Shown one piece after another: positions 32,087 to 40,832 of a DNA stretch of 47,918 bases. Below the pieces are notes generated by a model, which worked only from the letters and a program-made list of their open reading frames with translations, did not search any database and was not told the DNA's origin. This DNA comes from CAZDYP01 sp964509505. GTDB lineage: Bacteria; Chloroflexota; Anaerolineae; JACRMK01. The position numbers were made by a program, and so were the translations under genes. The stretch is from the NCBI GenBank assembly GCA_964509505.1, contig CAZDYP010000013.1:1-47918 (forward strand). The letters are read 5' to 3'. Numbering within the stretch: position 1 is the stretch's first letter; every line of letters starts with the position of its first letter.

Positions 32087-32866
32087 ATGATTGAGAACAA
32101 GGTTAAGCGTCTCTTGCAGAATGGCGGCACGGCGATTGGCACGATGATCACCGATGCACGCACGCCGACAGTGACGGTGGTGCTGGCGAATGCGGGCTTC
32201 GATTTCTTTATTCTTGATGCAGAACATGGCTCGTATAGCATGGAGACCATCAATGATTTCATGGTGATGGCGCGGCTGGCAGGTATTGCGCCGTTCGTGC
32301 GCGTGCCTGACGATGCGTATCCATGGATGGCGCGTGTGTTGGATGCGGGTGCGTTGGGGTTGATGGTGCCGCGTGTGAAGTCGCGCGAGCAAGTGCAACG
32401 TATCGCGCAGGCGGTGCGTTATCCGCCTGTGGGTGAGCGCGGCATGGCCGCAGGCAGAGCGAATACGCTCTTTCGTGGGATGAAGCTCACCGAGTATGCG
32501 CCGCTCGCCAACGAAGCGATCTTTCTGATTCTGCAAATCGAAACGAAAGAAGCAATTGACGACATCGAAGACTTGCTGTCCGTGCCTGGGGTGGATGCCG
32601 CACTGGTCGGACCGAATGACCTTTCGATGTCGCTTGGTGTGGCGGGTGATGGCGAGCCGCCTGCCGTGACGGAAGCGATTCAAAAAGTGGTGGACGCCGC
32701 GAAGAAAAATAATATCCCTTCAGGCATTCACATCCGCGATCTGCAGAACTTGAAGACGTGGCGCGACAAAGGGATGCGCTTGTTGATGTATAACACGGAG
32801 ATGGGGTTCATCGCGCAAGCGGGAGCGGCGGCGGTGAAAGATCTAAGGATGAAGTCAGAAGGATGA
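32087..32866 (+). CDS. HpcH/HpaI (2-keto-3-deoxy acid) aldolase family protein
   Basis: A 259-residue class II metal-dependent aldolase of the HpcH/HpaI/RhmA group. Landmarks are FFILDAEHGSYS (base His), FVRVPDDAY, MVPRVKSREQ, LILQIETKEA (metal Glu) and ALVGPNDLSMSLG (metal Asp). It splits a 2-oxo-3-deoxy or 4-hydroxy-2-oxo acid into pyruvate and an aldehyde. GGAG upstream of the ATG supports the start. It is followed by the J-domain gene; its last codons run into an AGGAGGAAGG word palindrome at 32848-32896. Oxidation of a lactaldehyde product by the downstream aldehyde dehydrogenase and LutABC is possible. Confidence 0.88.
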   Translation: MIENKVKRLLQNGGTAIGTMITDARTPTVTVVLANAGFDFFILDAEHGSYSMETINDFMVMARLAGIAPFVRVPDDAYPWMARVLDAGALGLMVPRVKSREQVQRIAQAVRYPPVGERGMAAGRANTLFRGMKLTEYAPLANEAIFLILQIETKEAIDDIEDLLSVPGVDAALVGPNDLSMSLGVAGDGEPPAVTEAIQKVVDAAKKNNIPSGIHIRDLQNLKTWRDKGMRLLMYNTEMGFIAQAGAAAVKDLRMKSEG

Positions 32867-32896
32867 AGGAGGAAGGTTCCTCCTTCCTCCTCTTAA
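32848..32896. repeat. GGATGAAG/AGGAGGAAGG word repeat and palindrome
   Basis: Words AAGGATGAAGTCAGAAGG are followed by the near-perfect palindrome GGAGGAAGGTTCCTCCTTCC. It lies at the aldolase 3' end and in the 33-bp gap before the J-domain gene. Confidence 0.6.
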
Positions 32897-32898
32897 AG

Positions 32899-34308
32899 AT
32901 GAGCGATTATTACGAGCTGTTGAAAATTCCGCGCAACGCAGACGAGCAGACCATCAAGAAAGCGTATCGCACGCTCGCGCGCCAATATCATCCCGACCAA
33001 AACAAGTCGGCGTTTGCCGCCGAGCAGATGAAGTTGCTCAATGCAGCGTATGACATGTTGAGCGACCCTGTGAAACGGCGCGAGTATGATGCGCTGCTCA
33101 CTACGTCCGCGCGGCAAGGTGTGACGCTCGATCCGTTTGCGGCGACGCCAACGTATGCGCCCGCGGCAGCGTCGCCCGTGCGCTCGTGGTTCACGATCAT
33201 CGGCGCGATTGGCTTGATGTTCGTCGCAGCCCTGACGGGCTCGTTGCTCGCTTTGCGTCCTTATTTGCCTGCGCTCCTTGACCGACAATTGGGACGCCCC
33301 ACGCCCACCGCTTTGCCCGCCGCAGCGCCGATAGCTCAACCAACGCTCTTCCCCACATTCTCGCCGACGCCAACGGCCACTGACACCCCCCTGCCGACAG
33401 CCACGCCCTCACGCACGCCGACACCCACGCTCTCTCCCACGCCCTCGCGCACGCCAATCCCCTTGCCCACGTCAACACCGACGCCTAATTTGAACCTCAT
33501 TCCATTGCCCAGCGTTGTGCCGCCGTCGGGTATTCTCGCGCCGGCGCGCAAATACGTCTTCACCGAGTCACCCGACGGGCAGGGCGGGCTCAGCGATATT
33601 TTCATTAGCGATGCAGATGGCGGCAACAAAGCCAACATCACGCGCACGCGCAACGTGAGTGAGCTGTCGCCGAGTTGGTCGCCTGGGGGGCTCTACGTTG
33701 TGTACAGCGAAGCGAACAGTGGCTCACTCGTCGTGATGAACACCCAGGGCGTGCAAGTCACACGATTGATTTCGGATCCGTTGATGTACGACTTGAATCC
33801 CGCCTGGTCGCCTGTCGGGCCCGTCATCGCGTTTCGCGGCGTGCCACGCAATTTGAGCGAAGGACGCTCGGCGGGTCTCTTTGTGATTGACGTGAACACA
33901 CAACGCCGACAATTGATCGCGGACCGCCCGGGCATTGATCTCACGTTTTCGCCCGATGGCAAATGGGTAGCGTATCGCGTGCTGGAGGGCAATGGGTTCA
34001 CATTGCATCTGGCGTCGGTGGTGGGCAGCTTCTACTATCATTTCTGGAGCACACCCGCATTGATTCGCCGCATCGCGTGGACACAAGATGCGCAGCACGT
34101 CGTTTTTGAAGTATTCTTGCGCGACACCAATCGCGATGGGCGCATAGACGAGCAAGACCAACCTGATGTTTACATCGCCACCCTGCAACCGCTGGAAGTG
34201 AAGCGTTTGTCGGGGAGCGTCGCTGTCGTCTCAACGCGCGGGCGCTTTCCCGGCCCGCCCTCCGAAGGCGAGTATTACCCACCGGTGGTTTCGATTGCGC
34301 AGCAGTAA
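32899..34308 (+). CDS. Membrane-anchored J-domain protein with Thr/Pro stalk and TolB-like beta-propeller
   Basis: A 469-residue protein of unusual order. Residues 1-70 are a DnaJ domain (YYELLKIPRNADEQTIKKAY, HPD in ARQYHPDQNKS). One transmembrane segment follows at about 108-130 (WFTIIGAIGLMFVAALTGSL). Then there is a Thr/Pro-rich stalk (about 145-215) and a C-terminal WD40-like/TolB-type propeller with blades marked by DIFISDADGGNKANIT, SPSWSPGGLYVVY and LTFSPDGKWVAYRV. The J domain should face the cytoplasm and the propeller the outside. J domains stimulate DnaK; here the system may couple an outside sensor to chaperone recruitment, which is speculation. ATG at 32899 begins the J domain. 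Confidence 0.85.
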   Translation: MSDYYELLKIPRNADEQTIKKAYRTLARQYHPDQNKSAFAAEQMKLLNAAYDMLSDPVKRREYDALLTTSARQGVTLDPFAATPTYAPAAASPVRSWFTIIGAIGLMFVAALTGSLLALRPYLPALLDRQLGRPTPTALPAAAPIAQPTLFPTFSPTPTATDTPLPTATPSRTPTPTLSPTPSRTPIPLPTSTPTPNLNLIPLPSVVPPSGILAPARKYVFTESPDGQGGLSDIFISDADGGNKANITRTRNVSELSPSWSPGGLYVVYSEANSGSLVVMNTQGVQVTRLISDPLMYDLNPAWSPVGPVIAFRGVPRNLSEGRSAGLFVIDVNTQRRQLIADRPGIDLTFSPDGKWVAYRVLEGNGFTLHLASVVGSFYYHFWSTPALIRRIAWTQDAQHVVFEVFLRDTNRDGRIDEQDQPDVYIATLQPLEVKRLSGSVAVVSTRGRFPGPPSEGEYYPPVVSIAQQ

Positions 34309-34351
34309 ATGAGTTGCGAAGTGCGCGTTGCAAGTTGCGAGAGCATAGGAG

Positions 34352-34383
34352 AGCAGCAGGCGGGGGGCCATGCTGCTTTTTTG
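34352..34383 (+). terminator. Rho-independent terminator after the J-domain gene
   Basis: Perfect 7-bp stem AGCAGCA (34352-34358)/TGCTGCT (34371-34377) with a 12-base loop, followed by a run of Ts. It is 44 bp past the stop codon. Confidence 0.8.
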
Positions 34384-34413
34384 TTGGCAAGCATTGCAGC
34401 AAGGTGTTATAAT
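34384..34413 (+). promoter_or_regulatory. Putative promoter with TATAAT box
   Basis: TTGGCA (34384-34389) and TATAAT (34408-34413) are spaced by 18 bases, just after the terminator and 23 bases before the nucleotidyltransferase-like remnant. A TGT upstream of the box may act as an extended -10. Confidence 0.6.
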
Positions 34414-34436
34414 CGCTTCGTCTCATTTGAAAGTGT

Positions 34437-34780
34437 ATGACTATGCTCATTTCCCCCGCCGAGATGGCTGAATACAAACGCACCGCACGCGAGCGTTGGC
34501 AAGCTGAACAACGTGAGGCGGCGGCGCGGCGCGAACGCGCGTGGCAGCTGGCGCGCGCGGCGGCGGCGCTACTCAAGCACGACTTTGGCGTGACGCGCGT
34601 CGTCCTCTTTGGCTCGCTCAGCCACTTGTCCGCAATGTCTAGACGTTCAATCTGCGCCCAGAGCGTGTGCAGGAACTCGTGCAGGGTTTACGCGCGACCT
34701 TCGACTTAACGCAGCGTGATTTGCTGGCTTTTGCCGACTTTCTGCAGCGCTTGGCAACCGCCGATGAGGAAGAGCAATAG
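34437..34780 (+). pseudogene. Nucleotidyltransferase (MNT-like) remnant, deleted in the middle
   Basis: The first half has an N-terminal helix rich in Arg/Ala, then LKHDFGVTRVVLFGSLSHLS, the GS motif of minimal nucleotidyltransferases. The catalytic Asp pair that should follow is missing: the frame drifts into SAMSRRSICAQ and stops at 34709. A second frame (about 34648-34780) carries a helical tail, NLRPERVQELVQGLRA... ending RLATADEEEQ, that looks like coding sequence of a different or the same original gene. A deletion with a frameshift explains both. It is followed by the lut genes. Confidence 0.6.
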
Positions 34781-34816
34781 CTCTCACTCTTCCAATTTCC
34801 AATCGCTCACCTTCCC

Positions 34817-35542
34817 ATGACCACCCACCGTATCGCTCTCTTCGTCACCTGCCTCGTGGATATGTTCTATCCTGAGATCGGCGAGGCAACGGTGAAAGCG
34901 CTCGCACAACATGGCGTCGCCGTCGAGTTTCCACCAGATCAAATTTGTTGCGGGCAGCCCGTGTTCAATTCGGGCTTTCGTGAAGATGCTGCAGCAGTGG
35001 CGCGCCACACGATGCGCGTTTTCAAAGACGCCGAAGCCGTGGTGCTGCCGTCAGGTTCCTGCGCCGACATGATTCGTGAACATTACCCACATTTGTTTGA
35101 TAATCTGCATGAGATCGAGCAGGCGAAACAATTCGCGCATAAGTGCTACGAGCTCACCGAGTATCTCGCCAAAGTATTGAATGTCACACAGTATGACTCC
35201 CGCTTCAAAGGCAAGGTGACGTATCACGACTCATGCCACATGTGTCGCGGCTTGGGCTTGAAGCAAGAACCGCGCCAAGCCATTGCCGGCGTGCCAGGCG
35301 CAGAGTTGTGCGAAATGTCCATGTCCGACGAGTGCTGTGGTTTTGGCGGCTCGTTCAGCGTGCGCTTGCCCGAAGTCTCCGAAGCGCTCATGGTGAAGAA
35401 GCTCGAAACGGCGAAAGCCTCGGGCGCGGAGGTGCTGGTCACAGCCGATGCGGGGTGCATGATGCATCTAGCGGGAGGACTCGCGCGACGCGGCGAGACG
35501 ATGACGATCATGCACATCGCGCAATTGCTGGTAAGCGGGTAA
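34817..35542 (+). CDS. lutA: Lactate utilisation protein A (CCG-domain Fe-S protein)
   Basis: A 241-residue LutA/LldE-type protein. Two CCG cysteine-rich motifs are present, ICCGQPVFNSG (near 43) and MSDECCGFGGSFSV (near 172), with further conserved cysteines in PSGSCADMIREHYP and HDSCHMCRGLG. It forms part of the LutABC lactate dehydrogenase complex that converts L-lactate to pyruvate with an iron-sulfur relay. Length is normal for the family. Its partners lutB and lutC follow after an inserted Uma2 gene. Confidence 0.9.
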   Translation: MTTHRIALFVTCLVDMFYPEIGEATVKALAQHGVAVEFPPDQICCGQPVFNSGFREDAAAVARHTMRVFKDAEAVVLPSGSCADMIREHYPHLFDNLHEIEQAKQFAHKCYELTEYLAKVLNVTQYDSRFKGKVTYHDSCHMCRGLGLKQEPRQAIAGVPGAELCEMSMSDECCGFGGSFSVRLPEVSEALMVKKLETAKASGAEVLVTADAGCMMHLAGGLARRGETMTIMHIAQLLVSG

Positions 35543-35579
35543 ACGAGGGAACGAGGAAATGGAAAATGAGGAGGTCACG

Positions 35580-36251
35580 GTGAATACACAAACACTGAGC
35601 GCGCCAACCCTAGCGAGCACGATTGCCCAGACACGGCGCATGAGCTTTGAGGAGTTCCTCCATTGGGAACATGAAGGCATTGCCGAGTGGGTTAACGGAG
35701 AGGCGACTATTATGGCTGTGGTGGAAACGCATCAAAGAATTTTGCATTTTCTCATGACGTTGCTTGAGAATTTTGTAAAGCTGTATGGCTTGGGGCGACT
35801 CTTGTCCGAGCCTTACGTCATGCGCGCTACGCCTGAAGGGGCGGGACGCGAACCGGACATCATGTTTGTCGCTACGGAACACTTCGCGCGCATTGAGCCT
35901 CGCTATCTGAATGGCCCCGCCGATCTCATCATCGAGATCATCTCCGATGAAAGTGTGACGCGCGATCGCGTGGACAAATTCGACGAATACGAAGAAGCAG
36001 GCGTGCGCGAGTATTGGATCATTGATCCGCGTCCGCGTCGCCAGCGCGCCGATTTTTATGTGCTGAATCGGCAGGGTCGTTATCAACCTGTGCCTGTTGA
36101 TGAAGACGGCATCTATCGCTCAACCGTGCTGCCTGATTTTTGGTTGAAGGTAGATTGGCTCTGGGCAAGCAATCTCGATCATTGGCCCGTCCTCATCGAG
36201 ATAGTTGGCTTGGAGCGATTGATCGAGGCTTTGAAGCGGAAACAGCTTTAG
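35580..36251 (+). CDS. Uma2-family putative restriction endonuclease (DUF820)
   Basis: A 223-residue Uma2 protein with the PD-(D/E)xK-type core: EFLHWEHEGIAEWVNGEA, GREPDIMFV and PADLIIEIISDES, then EYEEAGVREYWIIDP. Function is unproven; the family is abundant in cyanobacteria and Chloroflexota and often near mobile or repeat-rich regions. The start is placed at the GTG (35580), preceded by GAGGAGG with five bases between; the ATG at 35559 lies upstream of that site in a GAGGAA-word repeat. It separates lutA from lutB and is on the same strand. Confidence 0.82.
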   Translation: MNTQTLSAPTLASTIAQTRRMSFEEFLHWEHEGIAEWVNGEATIMAVVETHQRILHFLMTLLENFVKLYGLGRLLSEPYVMRATPEGAGREPDIMFVATEHFARIEPRYLNGPADLIIEIISDESVTRDRVDKFDEYEEAGVREYWIIDPRPRRQRADFYVLNRQGRYQPVPVDEDGIYRSTVLPDFWLKVDWLWASNLDHWPVLIEIVGLERLIEALKRKQL

Positions 36252-36279
36252 CTCAAATGCCTATTACTCGTTTACGCCT

Positions 36280-37674
36280 ATGACCACCACCTTTGAACAA
36301 CGCGCGCATCTTGCGCTCACCGATATTTCCTTACAAACAATTCTGCGGCGCGGCAGTATGGTGAACTTTTCCAACGCGCGCGTCATGGCGCTGCACGCAA
36401 CAGGCGATCCGCTCGGTTTGCGTCAGCGCGGCAAAGCGATTCGTGCAGCGACCATCGCCAACATAGAGCATCATCTGGCGACATTGGCAGAATCGGTGAC
36501 GCGCAACGGCGGCGTTGTGCATTGGGCAGGCGATGCGGCCGAAGCGCGACAAATCATTTTGGGTATCGCGCAACGCGAGCACGTCAAGCTCGTCGTGAAG
36601 TCCAAGAGCATGGCGACAGAAGAAATCGAGCTCAATCACGCGCTCATCGCAGCAGGCATCGAACCTGTCGAGACAGACTTGGGCGAATACATCGTGCAAA
36701 TCGCGCACGACAAGCCCTCGCACATCATCGCGCCCATCATCCACAAATCGAAAGAGCAAGTCGCCGCCGCCATCAAGCACGATTCGGGGCAGGACATTCC
36801 CGCCGACCCCAGCGCCATCAACAACTATGCGCGACAAACGCTGCGCGAAAAATTCTTGCGTGCGGACATGGGCATCACCGGCGCGAACTTCGCCGTCGCC
36901 GAAACAGGCACAATTGTGCTCGTGACCAACGAGGGCAACGGGCGGCTGTGCACGAGCGCGCCGCGCATTCACGTGGCGGTGATGGGTGCGGATAAGGTGC
37001 TGCCAACGATGGACGACCTCGCGCCGTTGCTCAGTTTGTTGCCGCGCAGCGCAACAGGACAACCCATCTCCGTGTATGTTTCGATGCTTTCGGGCCCCCG
37101 GCGCGCAGACGACGTGGATGGGCCCGAACAATTTCATCTCGTCGTCATGGACAATGGGCGCTCGCGTTTCTACGGCACGGAGTATCAAGAGATGTTGCAA
37201 TGTATTCGCTGCGGCGCGTGCCTCAACGTGTGTCCCGTCTATAAGAGTGTCGGCGGTCATGCTTACAATGCGTGCTATTCGGGCCCAATGGGCGCGGTGT
37301 TGATGCCCGGTCTGGGCGGTCTCGACCAATTCGGTGAGCTGGCGCACGCCTCGTCGTTGTGCGGTGCGTGCCGCGAGGCGTGTCCTGTGATGATTGACAT
37401 TCCGCGCATGTTGGTCGCGTGGCGCAAGCAAGCGCCGCACAGCGCCATCGAAAAGCTCACGTTCAAACTGATGCGCTTCGGCATGACCGCGCCGTTGTTG
37501 TATCGGCTCGGCGTTTTCTGCGGGCGCATCGTGTTGTCGCTCTTTGCGAAGAACGGGCGCGTGCAAAATGGCCCCCCACCCATCAACCGTTGGACGCAAG
37601 GACGTGATTTTCCATTGATCGCGCGCAAGACGTTTCGAGAGCGCTGGCGTGAGCGTAAACGAGGGAGCGGGTAA
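36280..37674 (+). CDS. lutB: Lactate utilisation protein B (LUD domain, 4Fe-4S)
   Basis: A 464-residue LutB/LldF protein. The LUD domain (about 60-300) includes KSKSMATEEIELNHAL, IIAPIIHKSKEQVAA and GITGANFAVAETGTIVLVTNEGN; two [4Fe-4S] motifs follow, CIRCGACLNVCPVY and CGACREACPV. It forms the central electron-transfer subunit of the lactate-oxidising LutABC complex in the cytoplasm. The length agrees with the family. lutC follows after 52 bp. The last codons (RKRGSG) and spacer are in a GAGGGAGCGGGTAAGCGGG word repeat. Confidence 0.93.
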   Translation: MTTTFEQRAHLALTDISLQTILRRGSMVNFSNARVMALHATGDPLGLRQRGKAIRAATIANIEHHLATLAESVTRNGGVVHWAGDAAEARQIILGIAQREHVKLVVKSKSMATEEIELNHALIAAGIEPVETDLGEYIVQIAHDKPSHIIAPIIHKSKEQVAAAIKHDSGQDIPADPSAINNYARQTLREKFLRADMGITGANFAVAETGTIVLVTNEGNGRLCTSAPRIHVAVMGADKVLPTMDDLAPLLSLLPRSATGQPISVYVSMLSGPRRADDVDGPEQFHLVVMDNGRSRFYGTEYQEMLQCIRCGACLNVCPVYKSVGGHAYNACYSGPMGAVLMPGLGGLDQFGELAHASSLCGACREACPVMIDIPRMLVAWRKQAPHSAIEKLTFKLMRFGMTAPLLYRLGVFCGRIVLSLFAKNGRVQNGPPPINRWTQGRDFPLIARKTFRERWRERKRGSG

Positions 37675-37726
37675 GCGGGGAAGGGGGGAACGTCTATCTG
37701 CCCCAATCTTTTTTGACGATTTGATT

Positions 37727-38422
37727 ATGAACCAAGCCGATTTTCTTTCTCGCTTCCAATCCAATACAACCCGCGCATCACCAGCTTTTGACAGGGCTGC
37801 GCTCGCCGCCTGGGTCAACGACTTTCACCATCACTTGCCTACGCAACGTGACGCGCTCATCAAACAATTCGCTGCTGCGCTCACGGCGGCAGGCGGCAGC
37901 TTCTATCGCGCGAGCGACGCTGAAGACGCGGCGAGCATCGTGCTGAAGCTCGCGCAAGAGCGCAACGTGAAGTCCGTCGTCGCGTGGCGGCATCCCGCGA
38001 TTGACACAGCCTGCGCGGCGTTGCAAGGCGCAGGCATCGCCGTCGCTCGCAGTGTCGTGAACGAGCAACAAACACGCGCAGACTTGCGCCGCACCAGCGA
38101 GACCGCCGAACTTGGCTTGACCTCGTGCGATTACGCGTTGGCAGAGACAGGCACATTGGTGTTGATTGGCAACGCACAACAAGGACGCCTCACGTCACTC
38201 TTGCCCATCACGCACGTCGCCATCATCACATCATCACAACTCGTGCCGACGCTGGCGGATGCCATCAAGCTGCTACGTCACGCGCGGCTGAATGGCGATG
38301 GGCGTTTGCCCAGCAATATCTCCTTACACACGGGCCCCTCGAAGACCGGCGACATCGAGCAGACGATTACCAAGGGCGTGCATGGCCCCAAAGAAGTGCA
38401 TGTCATCTTGCGTGAAACGTGA
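37727..38422 (+). CDS. lutC: Lactate utilisation protein C (LUD domain)
   Basis: A 231-residue LutC protein with the LUD-domain motifs TSCDYALAETGTLVLIGN and LLPITHVAIITSSQLVPTLAD, ending in SLHTGPSKTGDIEQTITKGVHGPKEVHVILRE, quoted only as landmarks SLHTGPSKTGDIEQ and GVHGPKEVHVI. It completes the LutABC complex. The ATG at 37727 fits the family start; the extension upstream overlaps lutB and is repeat-encoded. Its TGA overlaps the ATG of the YfhO gene by one base, so the two are coupled. Confidence 0.9.
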   Translation: MNQADFLSRFQSNTTRASPAFDRAALAAWVNDFHHHLPTQRDALIKQFAAALTAAGGSFYRASDAEDAASIVLKLAQERNVKSVVAWRHPAIDTACAALQGAGIAVARSVVNEQQTRADLRRTSETAELGLTSCDYALAETGTLVLIGNAQQGRLTSLLPITHVAIITSSQLVPTLADAIKLLRHARLNGDGRLPSNISLHTGPSKTGDIEQTITKGVHGPKEVHVILRET

Positions 38423-40794
38423 TGCGTAAACCTCCTCTGAAGCTCGTTTATCTCCTTGCAGCGATTGTCCTGCCGCTGCTGTGGTACCCTGAAGTTTTGT
38501 TCCTCGGACGTTCCTTTTATTTCCTCGACCTATCCAGCTTTCATGTCGCATTGCGGATGTTGGCAGCGGATGAATTGAAGGCGGGGCGCTGGCCCTTGTG
38601 GAATCCATACAGTTGGAATGGATTTCCGTTGCTGGGGCAAGCGGAAATCGGCGCATTGAGCCCATTGAACTTGCCATTCCTGCTGCCGATAGCGCCGTAT
38701 GTAGCGCTGAACATTTTGATGCTGGCGCACTTCTCCATCGCGTGCGGCGCCGCGTATGCGCTGGCGCGTGTCGTCGGCGTGCAGCGCGGCGGCGCGTTGT
38801 TGTCGGCGTTGGCGTATGCAGGCGGCGGTTACCTGATGGCGCGCGTGACCGACATCGGTTTGTTGATGGGCAGTGCATGGGCGCCGCTCGTATGCGCGTT
38901 TTTGTTGCGCGCGATGGAGCGACGCAAGGCGCGCGATGCGCTGTGGGCAGGACTGACGTTAGCGTTGCAACTGTTGACGAGCCATCCGCAAATTCCATAT
39001 TACACCTTGTTGTTGATTGGCTTGTTCGCGCTGTATGGGGTATGGCGTGAATGGCAAGGCGAGAGCGAACACAAGAGCGAACACCAGCCTCGCCCCTCCG
39101 CGGTGTTGCGCTGTATGGGATATCCTGTGCTTACGCTCATCATCGGCTTGGGCATCGCTGCGCCGCAACTCACGACGGGCTTCGAGTTGCTCACCGTCTC
39201 GCGCCGCTCGGCGGGCGTCGCCCTCGAATCGCAGGTGTATCTTTCGACGCCGCCGACGAGTGTCCTCACGCTGATTTTTCCGCGCTTGTTCATGGCGACG
39301 AACGATTGGCGCAACAACAACCTCTACGACTCGTTCCATTTTTATCTGGGCTTGGTTCCGCTCATCTGCGTTGCGTTGACCGTTCGCAAAATGCGCGAGC
39401 CGATTGTCGCGTTCTCATGGTTGCTCGTCGTCGTCTCCGTGGCGCTGGCGCTGGGCAAGTTCACGCCCCTCTATGGTTGGGCGATGCAAATTCCCGGACT
39501 CTCGTTCTTTCGTGTGCCCTCACGGTGGTTGTTCATCACGGCGCTGGTGTGCATCATCCTCGTCGGCAAAGGCGCGGAGGTGTTCGCGGAATTGGCGGCT
39601 GCGCATAAGGCGCCAGTTGAAAACTCGCGCTACAGGTCTGTGCTGACGCGCATGGGGCGCATACTCACTATCTTGCTTACGGCATTAGCATTGACTGTGC
39701 CGTTGGCGTTGTTCATTCGCCCTCTCGACGCCGAGACGCTCAAATACGACGACGACTTTAGCCGCGAGCGTCTAGCTTCGCGCGCCGATGTCGCGGCGCG
39801 CTTACCGCGTGAAGCGGGTTATTTGGTGATGGTGGGTGGCGGCGCCTTGGCGTTGTTTTGGTTGTATGAACGACGACGGATCTCACCGCGTCACTTCGCA
39901 GTTTGGATACTGGCCCTCACCTATGCAGACTTGTTTCTCACAGGCGGACAACCAACGACGTCGCCCGAGTATTGGGCGCAAGGCGACGCATTAGCGAATT
40001 TCGTGCGCGAGCGTGGCGCGTATGAGCGCGTGTTTTCGACAGGCGGTTACGTTGACTTCATGCCGCGCCTCGGCGACGCGAACCCGACAATGTATCGTAT
40101 CTTTGGCAGCTCAGGCGAAGCTCTGCCGATTGGCATTCAACGACTCGTTGATTATTTGAACGGCGCGCCAGCGTTGCGGTTGTTGCAATTGAGCAGCACG
40201 CGTTGGGTTGTCTTGCCAGCGCACACGCCGCGTCAGTGGAACGACTTCGCGCCGATTGCGTTGAACGCTCTGCCGTCGTTGTCGCTTGCATGGGCGAATG
40301 AACAAATTCGCGTCTATACTGTGCCACAGCCATTACCCCGCGCTTACGTCGTCTATCAAGCGCTTCACGCCGCAACCCCCACCGATGCGTTAGCCTTGCT
40401 GCGTGACGCGAGCTTTGAGGCGCAGCGGGCGGCAATCTTCGAAGCGGACATTACCACCAACACGGCGCTGTTCAAGCTGCTCCCTCAAACTGATTTGCCG
40501 CTGACGCCTGCGCGCATCGTCTCGTATGCGCCTGATACGATTCAGCTTGAAGCACATGCGGTAAGGGATGGTCTGTTGGTCTTGACGGATACGTTTTACC
40601 CGGGGTGGCGCGCGACTGTGGATGGCGTCGAGCAGCCCATCATCCGCGCAAATTTTTTGTTTCGCGGTATAATGGTGCGCGCAGGACAACATCACGTTGA
40701 GCTGCGCTATCACCCATGGTCGTTTCAAATAGGTCTGAGCATCGCCGCGTTGACGTTATTATTCACGGCGTTCGTTTTTTATCGGACCAGATGA
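38422..40794 (+). CDS. YfhO-family integral membrane protein
   Basis: A 790-residue multi-spanning protein. About eleven hydrophobic segments fill residues 5-470, with DLSSFHVALR and WNPYSWNGFPLLGQAEIGALSPLNLP in the first extracytoplasmic loop, typical of YfhO/GT-C-like proteins. The C-terminal part is a soluble domain ending VLTDTFYPGWRATVDGVEQPI, also typical of YfhO. YfhO proteins act in envelope polysaccharide or lipoteichoic-acid glycosylation in Firmicutes; the role here is unknown. A possible word insertion encodes GESEHKSEHQPRPS near residue 215. It overlaps lutC by one base. Confidence 0.82.
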   Translation: MRKPPLKLVYLLAAIVLPLLWYPEVLFLGRSFYFLDLSSFHVALRMLAADELKAGRWPLWNPYSWNGFPLLGQAEIGALSPLNLPFLLPIAPYVALNILMLAHFSIACGAAYALARVVGVQRGGALLSALAYAGGGYLMARVTDIGLLMGSAWAPLVCAFLLRAMERRKARDALWAGLTLALQLLTSHPQIPYYTLLLIGLFALYGVWREWQGESEHKSEHQPRPSAVLRCMGYPVLTLIIGLGIAAPQLTTGFELLTVSRRSAGVALESQVYLSTPPTSVLTLIFPRLFMATNDWRNNNLYDSFHFYLGLVPLICVALTVRKMREPIVAFSWLLVVVSVALALGKFTPLYGWAMQIPGLSFFRVPSRWLFITALVCIILVGKGAEVFAELAAAHKAPVENSRYRSVLTRMGRILTILLTALALTVPLALFIRPLDAETLKYDDDFSRERLASRADVAARLPREAGYLVMVGGGALALFWLYERRRISPRHFAVWILALTYADLFLTGGQPTTSPEYWAQGDALANFVRERGAYERVFSTGGYVDFMPRLGDANPTMYRIFGSSGEALPIGIQRLVDYLNGAPALRLLQLSSTRWVVLPAHTPRQWNDFAPIALNALPSLSLAWANEQIRVYTVPQPLPRAYVVYQALHAATPTDALALLRDASFEAQRAAIFEADITTNTALFKLLPQTDLPLTPARIVSYAPDTIQLEAHAVRDGLLVLTDTFYPGWRATVDGVEQPIIRANFLFRGIMVRAGQHHVELRYHPWSFQIGLSIAALTLLFTAFVFYRTR

Positions 40795-40832
40795 CTTGTC
40801 TCGAATGATTGATTTAGGAAAGGAGTTGAGCT

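Noticed and set aside
40671..40676. TATAAT inside the YfhO coding region as promoter for the aldolase-like gene
   Set aside because: It lies about 160 bases upstream of the start, within conserved coding sequence and without a convincing -35 element.
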